From Balneolaceae bacterium SMO_bin1 (GTDB lineage: Bacteria; Bacteroidota; Rhodothermia; Balneolales; Balneolaceae), in contig NNSL01000238.1 of NCBI GenBank assembly GCA_003123965.1, positions 1 through 25,227 of the forward strand: DNA of 25,227 nucleotides, read 5' to 3'. Below are positions 17,770-25,227 of this stretch, in pieces. The notes under the pieces were generated by a model. That model did no database searches. It was given only the letters and a program-made list of their open reading frames with translations, and had not been told where the DNA came from. The translations under genes were made by a program, and so were the position numbers. Each line of letters begins with the position of its first letter. Within the stretch, counting starts at the first letter, position 1.

Positions 17770-18897
17770 TTAGCCTAGCGTAACGTTACCGTTCTCCACG
17801 CTGAACTTACGGTTTTTTTCGCCATCAAATGTGATGAAGCGGTTAAAAGGTAGCGGATTTGCGGATGTGATGAAAGTTTGGCCAGCATGATCGATAAGCG
17901 CTTGTAGCAGCACCTCAGTGCGTTGCTCGTCGAGATCACCAAACACATCATCGAGCAGAAAAATGGGCAAATCATCAAGCTGATCAGTAAAGTAAAACAG
18001 CTGGGCCATTTTTATGGAAAGAGCAAAAAGCCGATGCTGCCCCTGTGAACCGAAATTTCGAAGCTCAAAATCATCTAGGTAGAACACAATCTCATCGCGA
18101 TGCGGACCAATAGTGGTCACCTCGCGCTCCAACTCGTTATCGAGTGCCTCCTCAAGCGCCTGCTGATACCGCTCTTCAACTACCTCCTCATCCTCATCAG
18201 GATCACAAAACGTTTGATACTCCAGGTGCGGGCGATGTTCCATACCGGAGATCGCTTCGTACTGCTTGCTCAAATAATCCTGAAATTGATTAAGTACTTG
18301 CGTGCGACGCGCTACAATGCGAGCCCCGTATCGAATCAGTTGTACGTTCCACGGTTCCAGCGCCGCTATGAGACTGTCCCGCGGCCCGCGAAAATCCTGC
18401 AGCAGCGTGTTGCGCTGCTTGCGCACTTTTCGAAAATCATACAAATCACGCAGGTACGATGATGAAATTTGACTGATAAGTGAATCGATAAATGACCGAC
18501 GCTCACTGGGTCCGCCACTGGTAAGCACTTTATCTTCGGGCGCCAGAACTACCACCGGCACCATACCGATAAGATCAGATAACCGATCAAGCGGACTACC
18601 ATTGACGAAAATCTTTTTGCCATCTCCACGAGAGTATGAACAGCTAACCTCAAAACTTGAACGGATATTACCCTCGAAATGCCCTTTCACCACAAAATAC
18701 GGCGCTTCTTGCTGCACCACGTAGCGATCACTGCTGGACACAAAGCTGCGCGTCATGCAAAGGTAGTGAATAGCATCAATAAGATTAGTTTTTCCCGCGC
18801 CATTGTGGCCCGTGATAACATTCATGTGCGGGGCCCACTCTACATGCGTATCGCCGTGATTTCTAAAATTCTGCAATGTGGTTTCAGTGGTCAGCAT
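17770..18897 (-). CDS. recF: DNA replication and repair protein RecF
   Basis: SMC-like ATPase that, with RecO and RecR, loads RecA at single-strand gaps. It has 375 residues, normal for the family. Walker A GHNGAGKTNLIDA is at residues 30-42, the N-terminal TLQNFRNHGDTHVEW is typical, VVVLAPEDKVLTSGGPSERRSF is the conserved mid-segment, the ABC signature FGSQGQHRLFALSIKMAQ is near 280, and Walker B PIFLLDDVFGDLD near 310-322. The start ATG 18897 has no Shine-Dalgarno. A TAGCTTTG box 49 bases upstream may be a -7 promoter element. It follows eno by 65 bases and precedes dciA by 38, so it probably forms a unit with dciA and the YbbR gene. Confidence 0.97.
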   Translation of the reverse strand: MLTTETTLQNFRNHGDTHVEWAPHMNVITGHNGAGKTNLIDAIHYLCMTRSFVSSSDRYVVQQEAPYFVVKGHFEGNIRSSFEVSCSYSRGDGKKIFVNGSPLDRLSDLIGMVPVVVLAPEDKVLTSGGPSERRSFIDSLISQISSSYLRDLYDFRKVRKQRNTLLQDFRGPRDSLIAALEPWNVQLIRYGARIVARRTQVLNQFQDYLSKQYEAISGMEHRPHLEYQTFCDPDEDEEVVEERYQQALEEALDNELEREVTTIGPHRDEIVFYLDDFELRNFGSQGQHRLFALSIKMAQLFYFTDQLDDLPIFLLDDVFGDLDEQRTEVLLQALIDHAGQTFITSANPLPFNRFITFDGEKNRKFSVENGNVTLG

Positions 18898-18945
18898 AGA
18901 TTGATATCAACGGGAAAGAAAGCGCATGGAATGTTTACTGCACTG

Positions 18946-18953
18946 CAAAGCTA
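18946..18953 (-). promoter_or_regulatory. Possible -7 promoter element for recF
   Basis: TAGCTTTG on the minus strand exactly matches the Bacteroidota -7 consensus TAnnTTTG and lies in the eno-recF gap, 49 bases before the recF ATG. No -33 TTTG is at the expected spacing, so the call rests on one short motif. Confidence 0.3.
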
Positions 18954-18962
18954 AGGCGCTCA

Positions 18963-20267
<1,305 letters not shown>

Positions 20268-20280
20268 CTAAAATTGTTTT

Positions 20281-20288
20281 CAAAGGTA
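20281..20288 (-). promoter_or_regulatory. Likely -7 promoter element for eno
   Basis: TACCTTTG on the minus strand is an exact match to the Bacteroidota consensus TAnnTTTG. It lies 35 bases before the eno ATG, between the upstream gene's terminator and the start codon. About 20 bases further upstream on that strand is GGCTTTA, a poor -33 match. Confidence 0.42.
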
Positions 20289-20315
20289 CAAGGTTTTCAC
20301 TTATCTATAAAGCCG

Positions 20316-20348
20316 AAATAAAAAATGCCGGACTACACAGCCCGGCAT
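20316..20348 (-). terminator. Rho-independent terminator after the outer-membrane protein gene
   Basis: On the minus strand ATGCCGG (20348-20342) pairs with CCGGCAT (20331-20325) around a 10-base loop and is followed by a T-rich run (20324-20316). It begins 28 bases after the stop of the barrel protein gene and insulates eno from it. Confidence 0.85.
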
Positions 20349-20375
20349 CAGCAGATACGTTTTATGCTTTTGCTT

Positions 20376-21198
20376 TTACCACCACCCGCTGTAGGTAAAT
20401 TTTATCTGCGGGGTGCCAAAAAATTTCTGTTCATCAAAAAACGGCTCGCGCCCAATCGGCAACCCGGTTTCACTGCTAAATCCTTCCGGTTGAAAAGGCT
20501 CCATGATTTGCAATCCTTGCCCGAAGTAGTAAAAGAAGAAGCCTATTTCCAGCGTTGACTGCTGCTTAAAATTTCCGCCTAAATCGGCACCAATACTAAT
20601 TTCGCCGGCTGCACCCCATTCGGTAGATCCATCCCCCCAACCCGTAAAGAAATCATTAATGCGCTCTCTGGCCTGCAAGCCAAAGGGGGTAAGTTCAAAA
20701 TCACGAAATCCGTTATTATTTGCATCATTTAAGTAAGGATATACAAAAGCCATTGCCGGGCCACCTGAACCCGAAATGAATACGCGGAAATTATCTGTAA
20801 TGTGATTGGCAAAAAGTCGTTGCTTCACCCCAAACATGAAAGGAAAACCGAGTGCACGGTTATATTTATCGGGTACAATTTGCTGGCCCGTAAAAAAGTT
20901 TTGAAAACTCTGCTCAGAAGCATCCCGAATACCCGTTATTCCGGTTGAAAATGTGATCTCGGTAAACGGGCCAACAGCCTGACTAAAAACACCCCCCAAG
21001 AGCAAAACCGAAGTTATTTACGTAAGCACTTGCACCAATACGATTATCATATCCGGCTTCTAAAGGGGTGAGCGGGTCGTCAATTGCGCGGACATCTGGT
21101 TCGCGCAGCTGTGCCTGCAGCGGCTGCCAGCACATGGCTCCGAGCAAAAATGCAATTAACAGGATTGAACGCACTGCGGCTTTCATCAAATAATTCAT
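20376..21198 (-). CDS. Secreted outer-membrane beta-barrel-like protein of unknown function (one apparent frameshift)
   Basis: I do not recognise a named family. The N-terminus is a clear Sec signal peptide: MNYLMKAAVRSI, a hydrophobic core LLIAFLLGAMC, and cleavage after QPLQAQ. The mature part has alternating polar/aromatic strands (NNFGFALGGVFSQAVGPFTEI, STLEIGFFFYYFGQGL) and ends in the aromatic QIKFTYSGWW, as outer-membrane barrels do. A loop with NDANNNGFRD resembles an Asp/Asn-rich calcium-type turn. The frame breaks at the C6 tract 20992-20997 (G6 in the coding strand); with five G the two halves join as ALGGVFSQ and give 273 residues. The start ATG 21198 is chosen because it begins the signal peptide; an upstream in-frame TTG (21228) is unlikely. 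It is monocistronic with its own terminator. Confidence 0.72.
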
Positions 21199-21320
21199 TG
21201 TGTATATTCTTAAATGTTCTGCAGACAAAAAGCTAAACTTAAGGTAAAATAAATACTTTTTTAATCTTATTTACAGCTGATACTTTTCCATAGCATTCAA
21301 CGAATCAAGTTACAAGTTAT

Positions 21321-21351
21321 TTGACAATTATTGAATAAAAACGTTTATTCA
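21321..21351 (+). promoter_or_regulatory. Promoter-like site with an overlapping inverted repeat
   Basis: TTGACA (21321-21326), a 17-base spacer, then TTTATT (21344-21349) resemble a sigma-70 promoter aimed at the unknown gene at 21404. A perfect 8-bp inverted repeat, TGAATAAA (21332-21339) and TTTATTCA (21344-21351) with a 4-base centre, covers the spacer and -10, as a repressor operator might. This is inference from short motifs in AT-rich DNA. Confidence 0.3.
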
Positions 21352-21403
21352 GGCTGTTTAATGCCTTCATGCTTATCACAAATTTACCAACTCAAAATAC
21401 ATT

Positions 21404-21793
21404 ATGGATTCAGTTAGCAAGTATGTAATCTATGGCCCGGGATCAACGCTAAAGCGGATGCCCAATCAACTATTTGAGGAAATTGAGCCGAAATACTTGT
21501 ACAAATACGATTCATCCGATCACGACGATATTGTACATGTTGCCGTGTACGAAGAGTACGAAAAACAAATAAATGCCAGCGTTACGCTCACCTGTATCAT
21601 CACATTTACGGGCAAAAAGGTTCGGTTTGAAGTGAAAAAAACCGGCGGGCGCATGGGGTTCAGGGGCAGCTCACTGGACGAGGAAAAGCGTACTATTGAT
21701 GACGAAGTGATTGATTTTATTCTCGACTTTTCCAAGCGTTTCGGACTTACCATACAGCAGGAAAAAGAAGAGTCTCCCGAAGAAGAGGCATAA
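21404..21793 (+). CDS. Conserved-looking hypothetical protein upstream of prmC
   Basis: No family recognised. The protein has 129 residues, is soluble, and has no signal peptide or membrane segment. It begins MDSVSKYVIYGPGSTLKRMP and has a run of beta-rich sequence (DIVHVAVYEEYEKQI, VTLTCIITFTGKKVRFEVKKT), a basic glycine turn (TGGRMGFRGSS), an amphipathic helix (IDDEVIDFILDFSKRFGLTI) and a strongly acidic tail ending EEESPEEEA-like. Composition and codon use look like its neighbours. prmC starts 11 bases after its stop, so the two are probably co-transcribed. An involvement in translation would be only a guess from that linkage. The start ATG 21404 has an AT-rich leader and no Shine-Dalgarno. 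Confidence 0.75.
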   Translation: MDSVSKYVIYGPGSTLKRMPNQLFEEIEPKYLYKYDSSDHDDIVHVAVYEEYEKQINASVTLTCIITFTGKKVRFEVKKTGGRMGFRGSSLDEEKRTIDDEVIDFILDFSKRFGLTIQQEKEESPEEEA

Positions 21794-21804
21794 GCCCAAT
21801 TTAT

Positions 21805-22668
21805 ATGAGCGCCGACTCTAACGATTGGACGGTTAAACGAATGTTGGAATGGGCAACTGATTATTTTGAGGACAAAGGTATACCCGATCCCCGCCACAGC
21901 ATTGAGTGGCTGCTTGCCGAGGTCCTTGATGTAAAACGGCTAGATTTATATCTGAAATTTGACCGACCCCTTTCACCAGCTGAGCTTGATGAAGTTCGCC
22001 CCCTCGTAAAACGGCGCGCCAAGCATGAACCCCTGCAGTACATTATCGGGCACAGCGATTTTATGCGAGCCCGCATTTCCGTTACCCCAGATGTGCTCAT
22101 TCCCCGAATTGAAACCGAACAACTTGTGGAAATTGTGCTTGAAAATCATCCCGATAACCAGGCACTTCGCGTACTCGATATCGGCACCGGCTCGGGATGC
22201 ATTCCTATAGCACTAAAAATGGAGCGACCCTCTTGGGAGTTAGCAGCTGTTGATGTTTCAGAGAATGCCCTCGAAATAGCACGCGAGAACGCCAGGCAAA
22301 ATGAAGTTGATATTGATTTCAGAAAGGGTGACTTACACAAACACGAAGAATGGTCTTTTGATGATCGTTTTGATCTCATCATTTCCAATCCGCCATACAT
22401 TTTACCTGAAGAAAAAGAAAGCCTGGAAGATCAGGTAAAAAATCATGAACCGGAGGTGGCCTTGTTTTGTGAAAGTATTGAAGAAGTCTACCAACGGATT
22501 ATTAATTATTCAGCAACAAACCTGACTGAAAACGGGTATCTGTACCTCGAGCTAAATGAGCACCATTCTGAGCGCGTAAAAGCTCTGTTTGAGAAGGAAT
22601 CTTGGAACTGCGAGCTCCTCAAAGACTACGACAAAAAACCACGTTTTATTAAGGCTCATCTCGGCTAA
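21805..22668 (+). CDS. prmC: Peptide chain release factor N5-glutamine methyltransferase
   Basis: Methylates the Gln of the GGQ motif in RF1 and RF2 using S-adenosylmethionine, which speeds translation termination. It has 287 residues, the usual length. The N-terminal helical domain includes DPRHSIEWLLAEVL and EPLQYIIGHSDFM. The motif DVLIPRIETEQLVEIVL carries Ile where many homologues have Pro. SAM motif I is VLDIGTGSGCIPIAL at about residues 124-138, and the catalytic NPPY is in DLIISNPPYILPEE at about 195-198. In many bacteria prmC follows prfA; here prfA is absent and an unknown gene precedes it. The stop is followed by the non-coding stretch upstream of dnaA. Confidence 0.96.
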   Translation: MSADSNDWTVKRMLEWATDYFEDKGIPDPRHSIEWLLAEVLDVKRLDLYLKFDRPLSPAELDEVRPLVKRRAKHEPLQYIIGHSDFMRARISVTPDVLIPRIETEQLVEIVLENHPDNQALRVLDIGTGSGCIPIALKMERPSWELAAVDVSENALEIARENARQNEVDIDFRKGDLHKHEEWSFDDRFDLIISNPPYILPEEKESLEDQVKNHEPEVALFCESIEEVYQRIINYSATNLTENGYLYLELNEHHSERVKALFEKESWNCELLKDYDKKPRFIKAHLG

Positions 22669-22744
22669 ATAACCCCTCAACACATAAAGCTCAGTCAATA
22701 TTATTTACCGAGCCAGAGCGTGTAAAATTTAGCCTGAATTTTTG

Positions 22745-22753
22745 TGTGGATAA
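22745..22753 (-). promoter_or_regulatory. DnaA box 1
   Basis: TGTGGATAA on the plus strand is the exact reverse complement of the consensus DnaA box TTATCCACA. It lies within a 14-base sequence (TTGTGTGGATAACT, 22742-22755) repeated exactly at box 3. Confidence 0.75.
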
Positions 22754-22907
22754 CTTGTTGAAAACTTTTTCTGCAAGCCTTACTGTTTGTTACCGAATGG
22801 TAAAAACAATGTTAGGGCAAGATTAAGGCACATTGAGCCTAATTTGAAAAAAATAAGTGACAGGCCGTAAATGCTTGCACACCAACAAATTAGTCATTTT
22901 ATGAGAA

Positions 22908-22916
22908 TGTGGATAA
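22908..22916 (-). promoter_or_regulatory. DnaA box 2
   Basis: Exact TTATCCACA on the minus strand, same orientation as the other two boxes, 163 bases from box 1. A T-rich run and TTGACA follow within 30 bases. Confidence 0.75.
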
Positions 22917-23005
22917 CTTTTGCAGACGGGGGTAATATTTTTTTGACATCTGTCCGGGAAATTATCATTTTCTTTTCAGCCGATAAGGATATGGCTTTAA
23001 AATTG

Positions 23006-23014
23006 TGTGGATAA
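23006..23014 (-). promoter_or_regulatory. DnaA box 3
   Basis: Exact TTATCCACA on the minus strand, 98 bases from box 2 and 55 bases before the dnaA start codon. Its surroundings repeat those of box 1 over 14 bases. The position suits repression of dnaA by its own product. Confidence 0.75.
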
Positions 23015-23051
23015 CTGCAATATCACTCTTGCAGTAAAAGATAAAATTGTT

Positions 23052-23060
23052 TAAGGAGGT
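23052..23060 (+). promoter_or_regulatory. Perfect Shine-Dalgarno of dnaA
   Basis: TAAGGAGGT is fully complementary to the 16S rRNA 3' end and lies 9 bases before the TTG start. It decides the start codon. None of the other genes in the window has a comparable site, which makes it unusual. Confidence 0.85.
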
Positions 23061-23069
23061 ATAGGGATT

Positions 23070-24516
23070 TTGCAATCAATTTCTGCTGAATCTGCGTGGG
23101 AGCAGTGCTTAGAAATTATTAAGGACAACATCAGCTATCAGAAGTATAAATCATGGTTCGAACCGATTACGCCCGTCAAGCTTGAAAACAACACCCTAAC
23201 CATTCAGGTGCCGTCTCAATTCTGGTACGAATGGCTCGAAGAACATTACTATAAAATTTTACGCTCAACGCTGGCCAAGGTGCTCGGGAAAGATGGTAAA
23301 CTGGAATATTCTATCGTGCTCGAAAAATCGGACAATGAAGCTGAAACGCGTTCCGTACAGCTGCCGCAGCAACCTATGCCGCCCAGCCAGAATCAGAACA
23401 TTGATAATTACTCCGAACAGGATCCTGGAAAAATTGAAAATCCGTTTGTAATTCCGGGTATTCGCAAAACCAAAGTGGATGCAAACCTCAATAATAACTA
23501 TGTGTTCGATCGCTTTATTGAGGGCGACTGCAACCGGCTGGCTCGCTCTGCGGCCATGGCCATTGCCGAAAATCCTGGCAGCAACTCATTCAATCCTTTC
23601 TTTATTTATGGCGGCACCGGCCTCGGCAAAACGCATCTGATCCAAAGCATTGGAAACAAGATAAAACAGACCTACGAAGATGACCTGGCTGTACTCTATA
23701 TTTCATCTGAACGGTTTACCAATGAGTTTGTGCAGGCTATCCGAAACAACCGGGCCAGTGAATTCTCTATGTTTTACCGGCAAATTGATGTACTCATTGT
23801 TGACGATATTCAATTCTTCAGCGAAAAGGAAAAAACACAGGAAGAATTTTTTCACATTTTTAATGCGCTTCACCAAGATGGTAAACAAATTATACTAAGC
23901 AGTGATCGCGCGCCGCGAGAAATCCCTGATATTGAGGATAGGCTCATTTCCCGTTTTGGCTGGGGCCTTGAGCGCGGACTTACAACTTCCTGAATTCGAG
24001 ACGCGCTTTGCCATTTTAGAACGCAAAGCTAACGACAACGGTATTGAACTGTCGCAGGATATCCTGGAATTTGTGGCTCATAACTTCAAATCCAACGTTC
24101 GCGATCTTGAGGGAGCCATCATTAAGCTTCTAGCTCATGCTTCGCTGCAACATGTTGATGAAATTGATTTGGCCATGGCCAAGCGCGTACTTAAAGACAT
24201 GGTGCAGGAATCAAAAACGCAGATTTCCATCGAATCTATACAGGAATACGTGTGCGACTACTTTGGGATAGACACCAATAAAGTGCGCGAAAAAACACGG
24301 AAGCAAGAAATTGTAGAGGCCCGTCAAATAGCTATGTACCTGGCTAAGCAGTTTACCGATTCCAGCCTCAAAACTATAGGCCTGCACTTTGGCGGTCGCG
24401 ATCACTCCACGGTTATTCACGCGATCTCTACGGTTGAAGAACGCATGCAAACCAGCGCCAAACACGAGCGCATTGTAAACGAACTGCACCAAAAAATTGA
24501 AGTAGCAACCTTGTAA
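23070..24516 (+). CDS. dnaA: Chromosomal replication initiator protein DnaA (one apparent frameshift)
   Basis: AAA+ ATPase that binds DnaA boxes, melts the origin and helps recruit helicase. Domain I (SAWEQCLEIIKDNISYQKYKSW) is at the N-terminus, followed by a Gln/Pro-rich linker. The AAA+ domain has Walker A YGGTGLGKTHLIQSIG near residue 180 and Walker B VLIVDDIQFF near 244. The C-terminal helix-turn-helix carries the DnaA signature GRDHSTVIHAISTVEER. The frame breaks near 23970 through one extra base. Removing the G after CTT joins SRFGWGL to SADLQLPEFETRFAILERKA, exactly the spacing of other DnaA proteins, and gives 481 residues. The start is TTG 23070, fixed by a perfect Shine-Dalgarno 9 bases upstream. 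folB begins 2 bases after the stop. dnaN is not adjacent, unlike the classical arrangement. Confidence 0.96.
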
Positions 24517-24518
24517 GC

Positions 24519-24878
24519 ATGGACGTTCTCACGCTTTCGGGACTGAAGTTTCACGCCAGGCATGGGTACTACGAGCACGAGCGAACCGAGGGTAATGAAT
24601 TTGAAGTTGATCTGACTTTTCATGCCGACCTGTCAAAGGCGGGAGCAACCGATGACCTTTCCCGAACTATCGATTACCAAAAGGCAGAAACTATCGTCCG
24701 TGATGTGATGGAAGGCCCTTCCGTAAAGCTCATAGAAACTTTAGCCACAAAAATTGGCACTCAATTATTTCAGCAGTTACCAGAGGTGCAGCAAATTGAA
24801 GTATGCGTCCGCAAACTGAATCCGCCGCTGCAAACCGAAACCAACTACGCACAAATCGTTCGCACATGGAAACGGTAA
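24519..24878 (+). CDS. folB: Dihydroneopterin aldolase
   Basis: Folate-pathway enzyme that cleaves 7,8-dihydroneopterin to 6-hydroxymethyl-7,8-dihydropterin and glycolaldehyde. It has 119 residues, as expected for the octameric family. The N-terminal strand reads [18 protein letters not shown]. Residues matching the known active site of the S. aureus enzyme are E21, Y53 (in TIDYQKAE), E73 (in KLIETLA) and K99 (in VRKLNPP). The ATG is 2 bases after the dnaA stop, and the coding end overlaps the start of folK by 13 bases, so dnaA-folB-folK probably form one transcript. FolB and FolK act in consecutive steps. Confidence 0.96.
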   Translation: MDVLTLSGLKFHARHGYYEHERTEGNEFEVDLTFHADLSKAGATDDLSRTIDYQKAETIVRDVMEGPSVKLIETLATKIGTQLFQQLPEVQQIEVCVRKLNPPLQTETNYAQIVRTWKR

Positions 24879-25227
24879 TAATTGCAGTGGGCTCTAACGT
24901 GGGTAACCGGCATCGGCACCTGCAAGATGCCTATACTTTTTTGGAAACATTATCCGAGCAGTCTGCTATCGGCTCACCCATTTATATTACGGAACCGGTT
25001 GGACCATCATCACGCTATTTTTTAAACGCGGTAGTTGAAATCACAACCCTGCTCAAGCCCAAAGAACTGCTTGCCAAACTAAAGAGATTTGAGCAAGACC
25101 ACGGCCGTGCCCCCGATCATCCCCGCTGGGAAGCTCGCACCATAGATCTTGATATTATTTCATTTGGCCACTTGGTGATTCAAAATGATAGCCTTATAAT
25201 TCCGCATCCTGAATACAGCAAACGGCT
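24866..25227 (+). CDS. folK: 2-amino-4-hydroxy-6-hydroxymethyldihydropteridine pyrophosphokinase (3' end cut off)
   Basis: HPPK transfers pyrophosphate from ATP to 6-hydroxymethyl-7,8-dihydropterin, the step after FolB in folate synthesis. About 120 residues are visible before the window ends. The N-terminus [20 protein letters not shown] matches the family's GSNxG motif. [17 protein letters not shown] gives the substrate-binding segment, and [16 protein letters not shown] is the family signature, with the paired Asp of DLD that bind Mg2+. The last visible part, [10 protein letters not shown], is the conserved P-H-P segment, so about 25-40 residues are probably missing. The start ATG 24866 lies inside the 3' end of folB in another frame, indicating translational coupling. 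Confidence 0.95.
   Translation, partial: METVIIAVGSNVGNRHRHLQDAYTFLETLSEQSAIGSPIYITEPVGPSSRYFLNAVVEITTLLKPKELLAKLKRFEQDHGRAPDHPRWEARTIDLDIISFGHLVIQNDSLIIPHPEYSKR

Larger units (their letters stand above)
22669..23069. other. Non-coding region upstream of dnaA: candidate oriC / dnaA control region
   Basis: A 401-base AT-rich gap without a credible gene. It contains three perfect 9-mer DnaA boxes in the same orientation (TTATCCACA on the minus strand), short A and T tracts (22844-22853, 22937-22944), a TTGACA at 22943-22948 without a good -10, and the dnaA Shine-Dalgarno. ATTTAGCC at 22727-22734 is the reverse complement of GGCTAAAT at the prmC end (22663-22670). Together with dnaA, recF and dciA nearby, this could be the chromosomal origin or an autoregulatory dnaA promoter. 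Three boxes is fewer than most origins have, so origin function is uncertain. Confidence 0.5.

Noticed and set aside
22663..22734. GGCTAAAT/ATTTAGCC pair as a prmC terminator
   Set aside because: The arms are 56 bases apart, and no T tract follows; recorded only as part of the dnaA upstream region.
22943..22968. TTGACA...TATCAT as dnaA promoter
   Set aside because: The spacer is only 14 bases and no proper -10 occurs at 16-18 bases; not reported as a promoter.
23902..23969. A separate short gene starting at 23902 and covering the DnaA C-terminus
   Set aside because: It is only the second half of dnaA after a one-base insertion; its first residues are out-of-frame sequence.

Overview
The window looks like chromosome from a member of the Bacteroidota/Rhodothermota/Balneolota group, most probably a Balneolota (Balneolaceae-like) bacterium. 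The reasons are the conserved rplM-rpsI-rpsB-tsf-pyrH-frr block, the dciA (DUF721)-recF pairing, an outer-membrane barrel protein with a signal peptide, near-total absence of Shine-Dalgarno sequences, and two intergenic matches to the Bacteroidota -7 element TAnnTTTG. The phylum call is inference from protein character and layout; no search was run.

Layout, left to right. 1-1057: 3' part of a NorM-like MATE exporter. 1150-4155: a tight three-gene plus-strand cassette of type III polyketide synthase, SAM methyltransferase and FAD aromatic hydroxylase, resembling the Streptomyces srsABC phenolic-lipid genes. 4152-6872 (minus): aconitase, whose stop codon overlaps the stop of the hydroxylase gene. 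7078-11384: ribosomal proteins L13, S9 and S2, EF-Ts, UMP kinase and ribosome recycling factor, with a terminator after tsf. 11472-14989: smc. 15086-16336: ispH. These are followed by a convergent hairpin. 16400-20246 (minus): eno, recF, dciA and a YbbR-domain membrane protein. 20376-21198 (minus): a secreted/outer-membrane protein with its own terminator. 21404-22668: an unknown protein and prmC. 22669-23069: a 401-base non-coding stretch with three perfect DnaA boxes. 23070-25227: dnaA, folB and the start of folK.

The window therefore joins translation factors (rplM to frr, prmC) with chromosome replication and segregation (dnaA, dciA, recF, smc) and a small lipid-type polyketide cassette. 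Four genes (PKS, smc, barrel protein, dnaA) are each broken by one or two single-base frameshifts. Reading through each shift restores complete family motifs. Because smc and dnaA are normally essential, uncorrected sequence or assembly errors are the most likely cause, and I annotate each as one gene.

The best candidates for undescribed biology are a well-formed structured RNA of about 75 bases in front of rpsB, the dnaA leader (the only gene here with a perfect Shine-Dalgarno, plus three DnaA boxes and a TTG start), and the srsABC-like cassette. No tRNA, rRNA, CRISPR array, insertion sequence or phage gene was seen.
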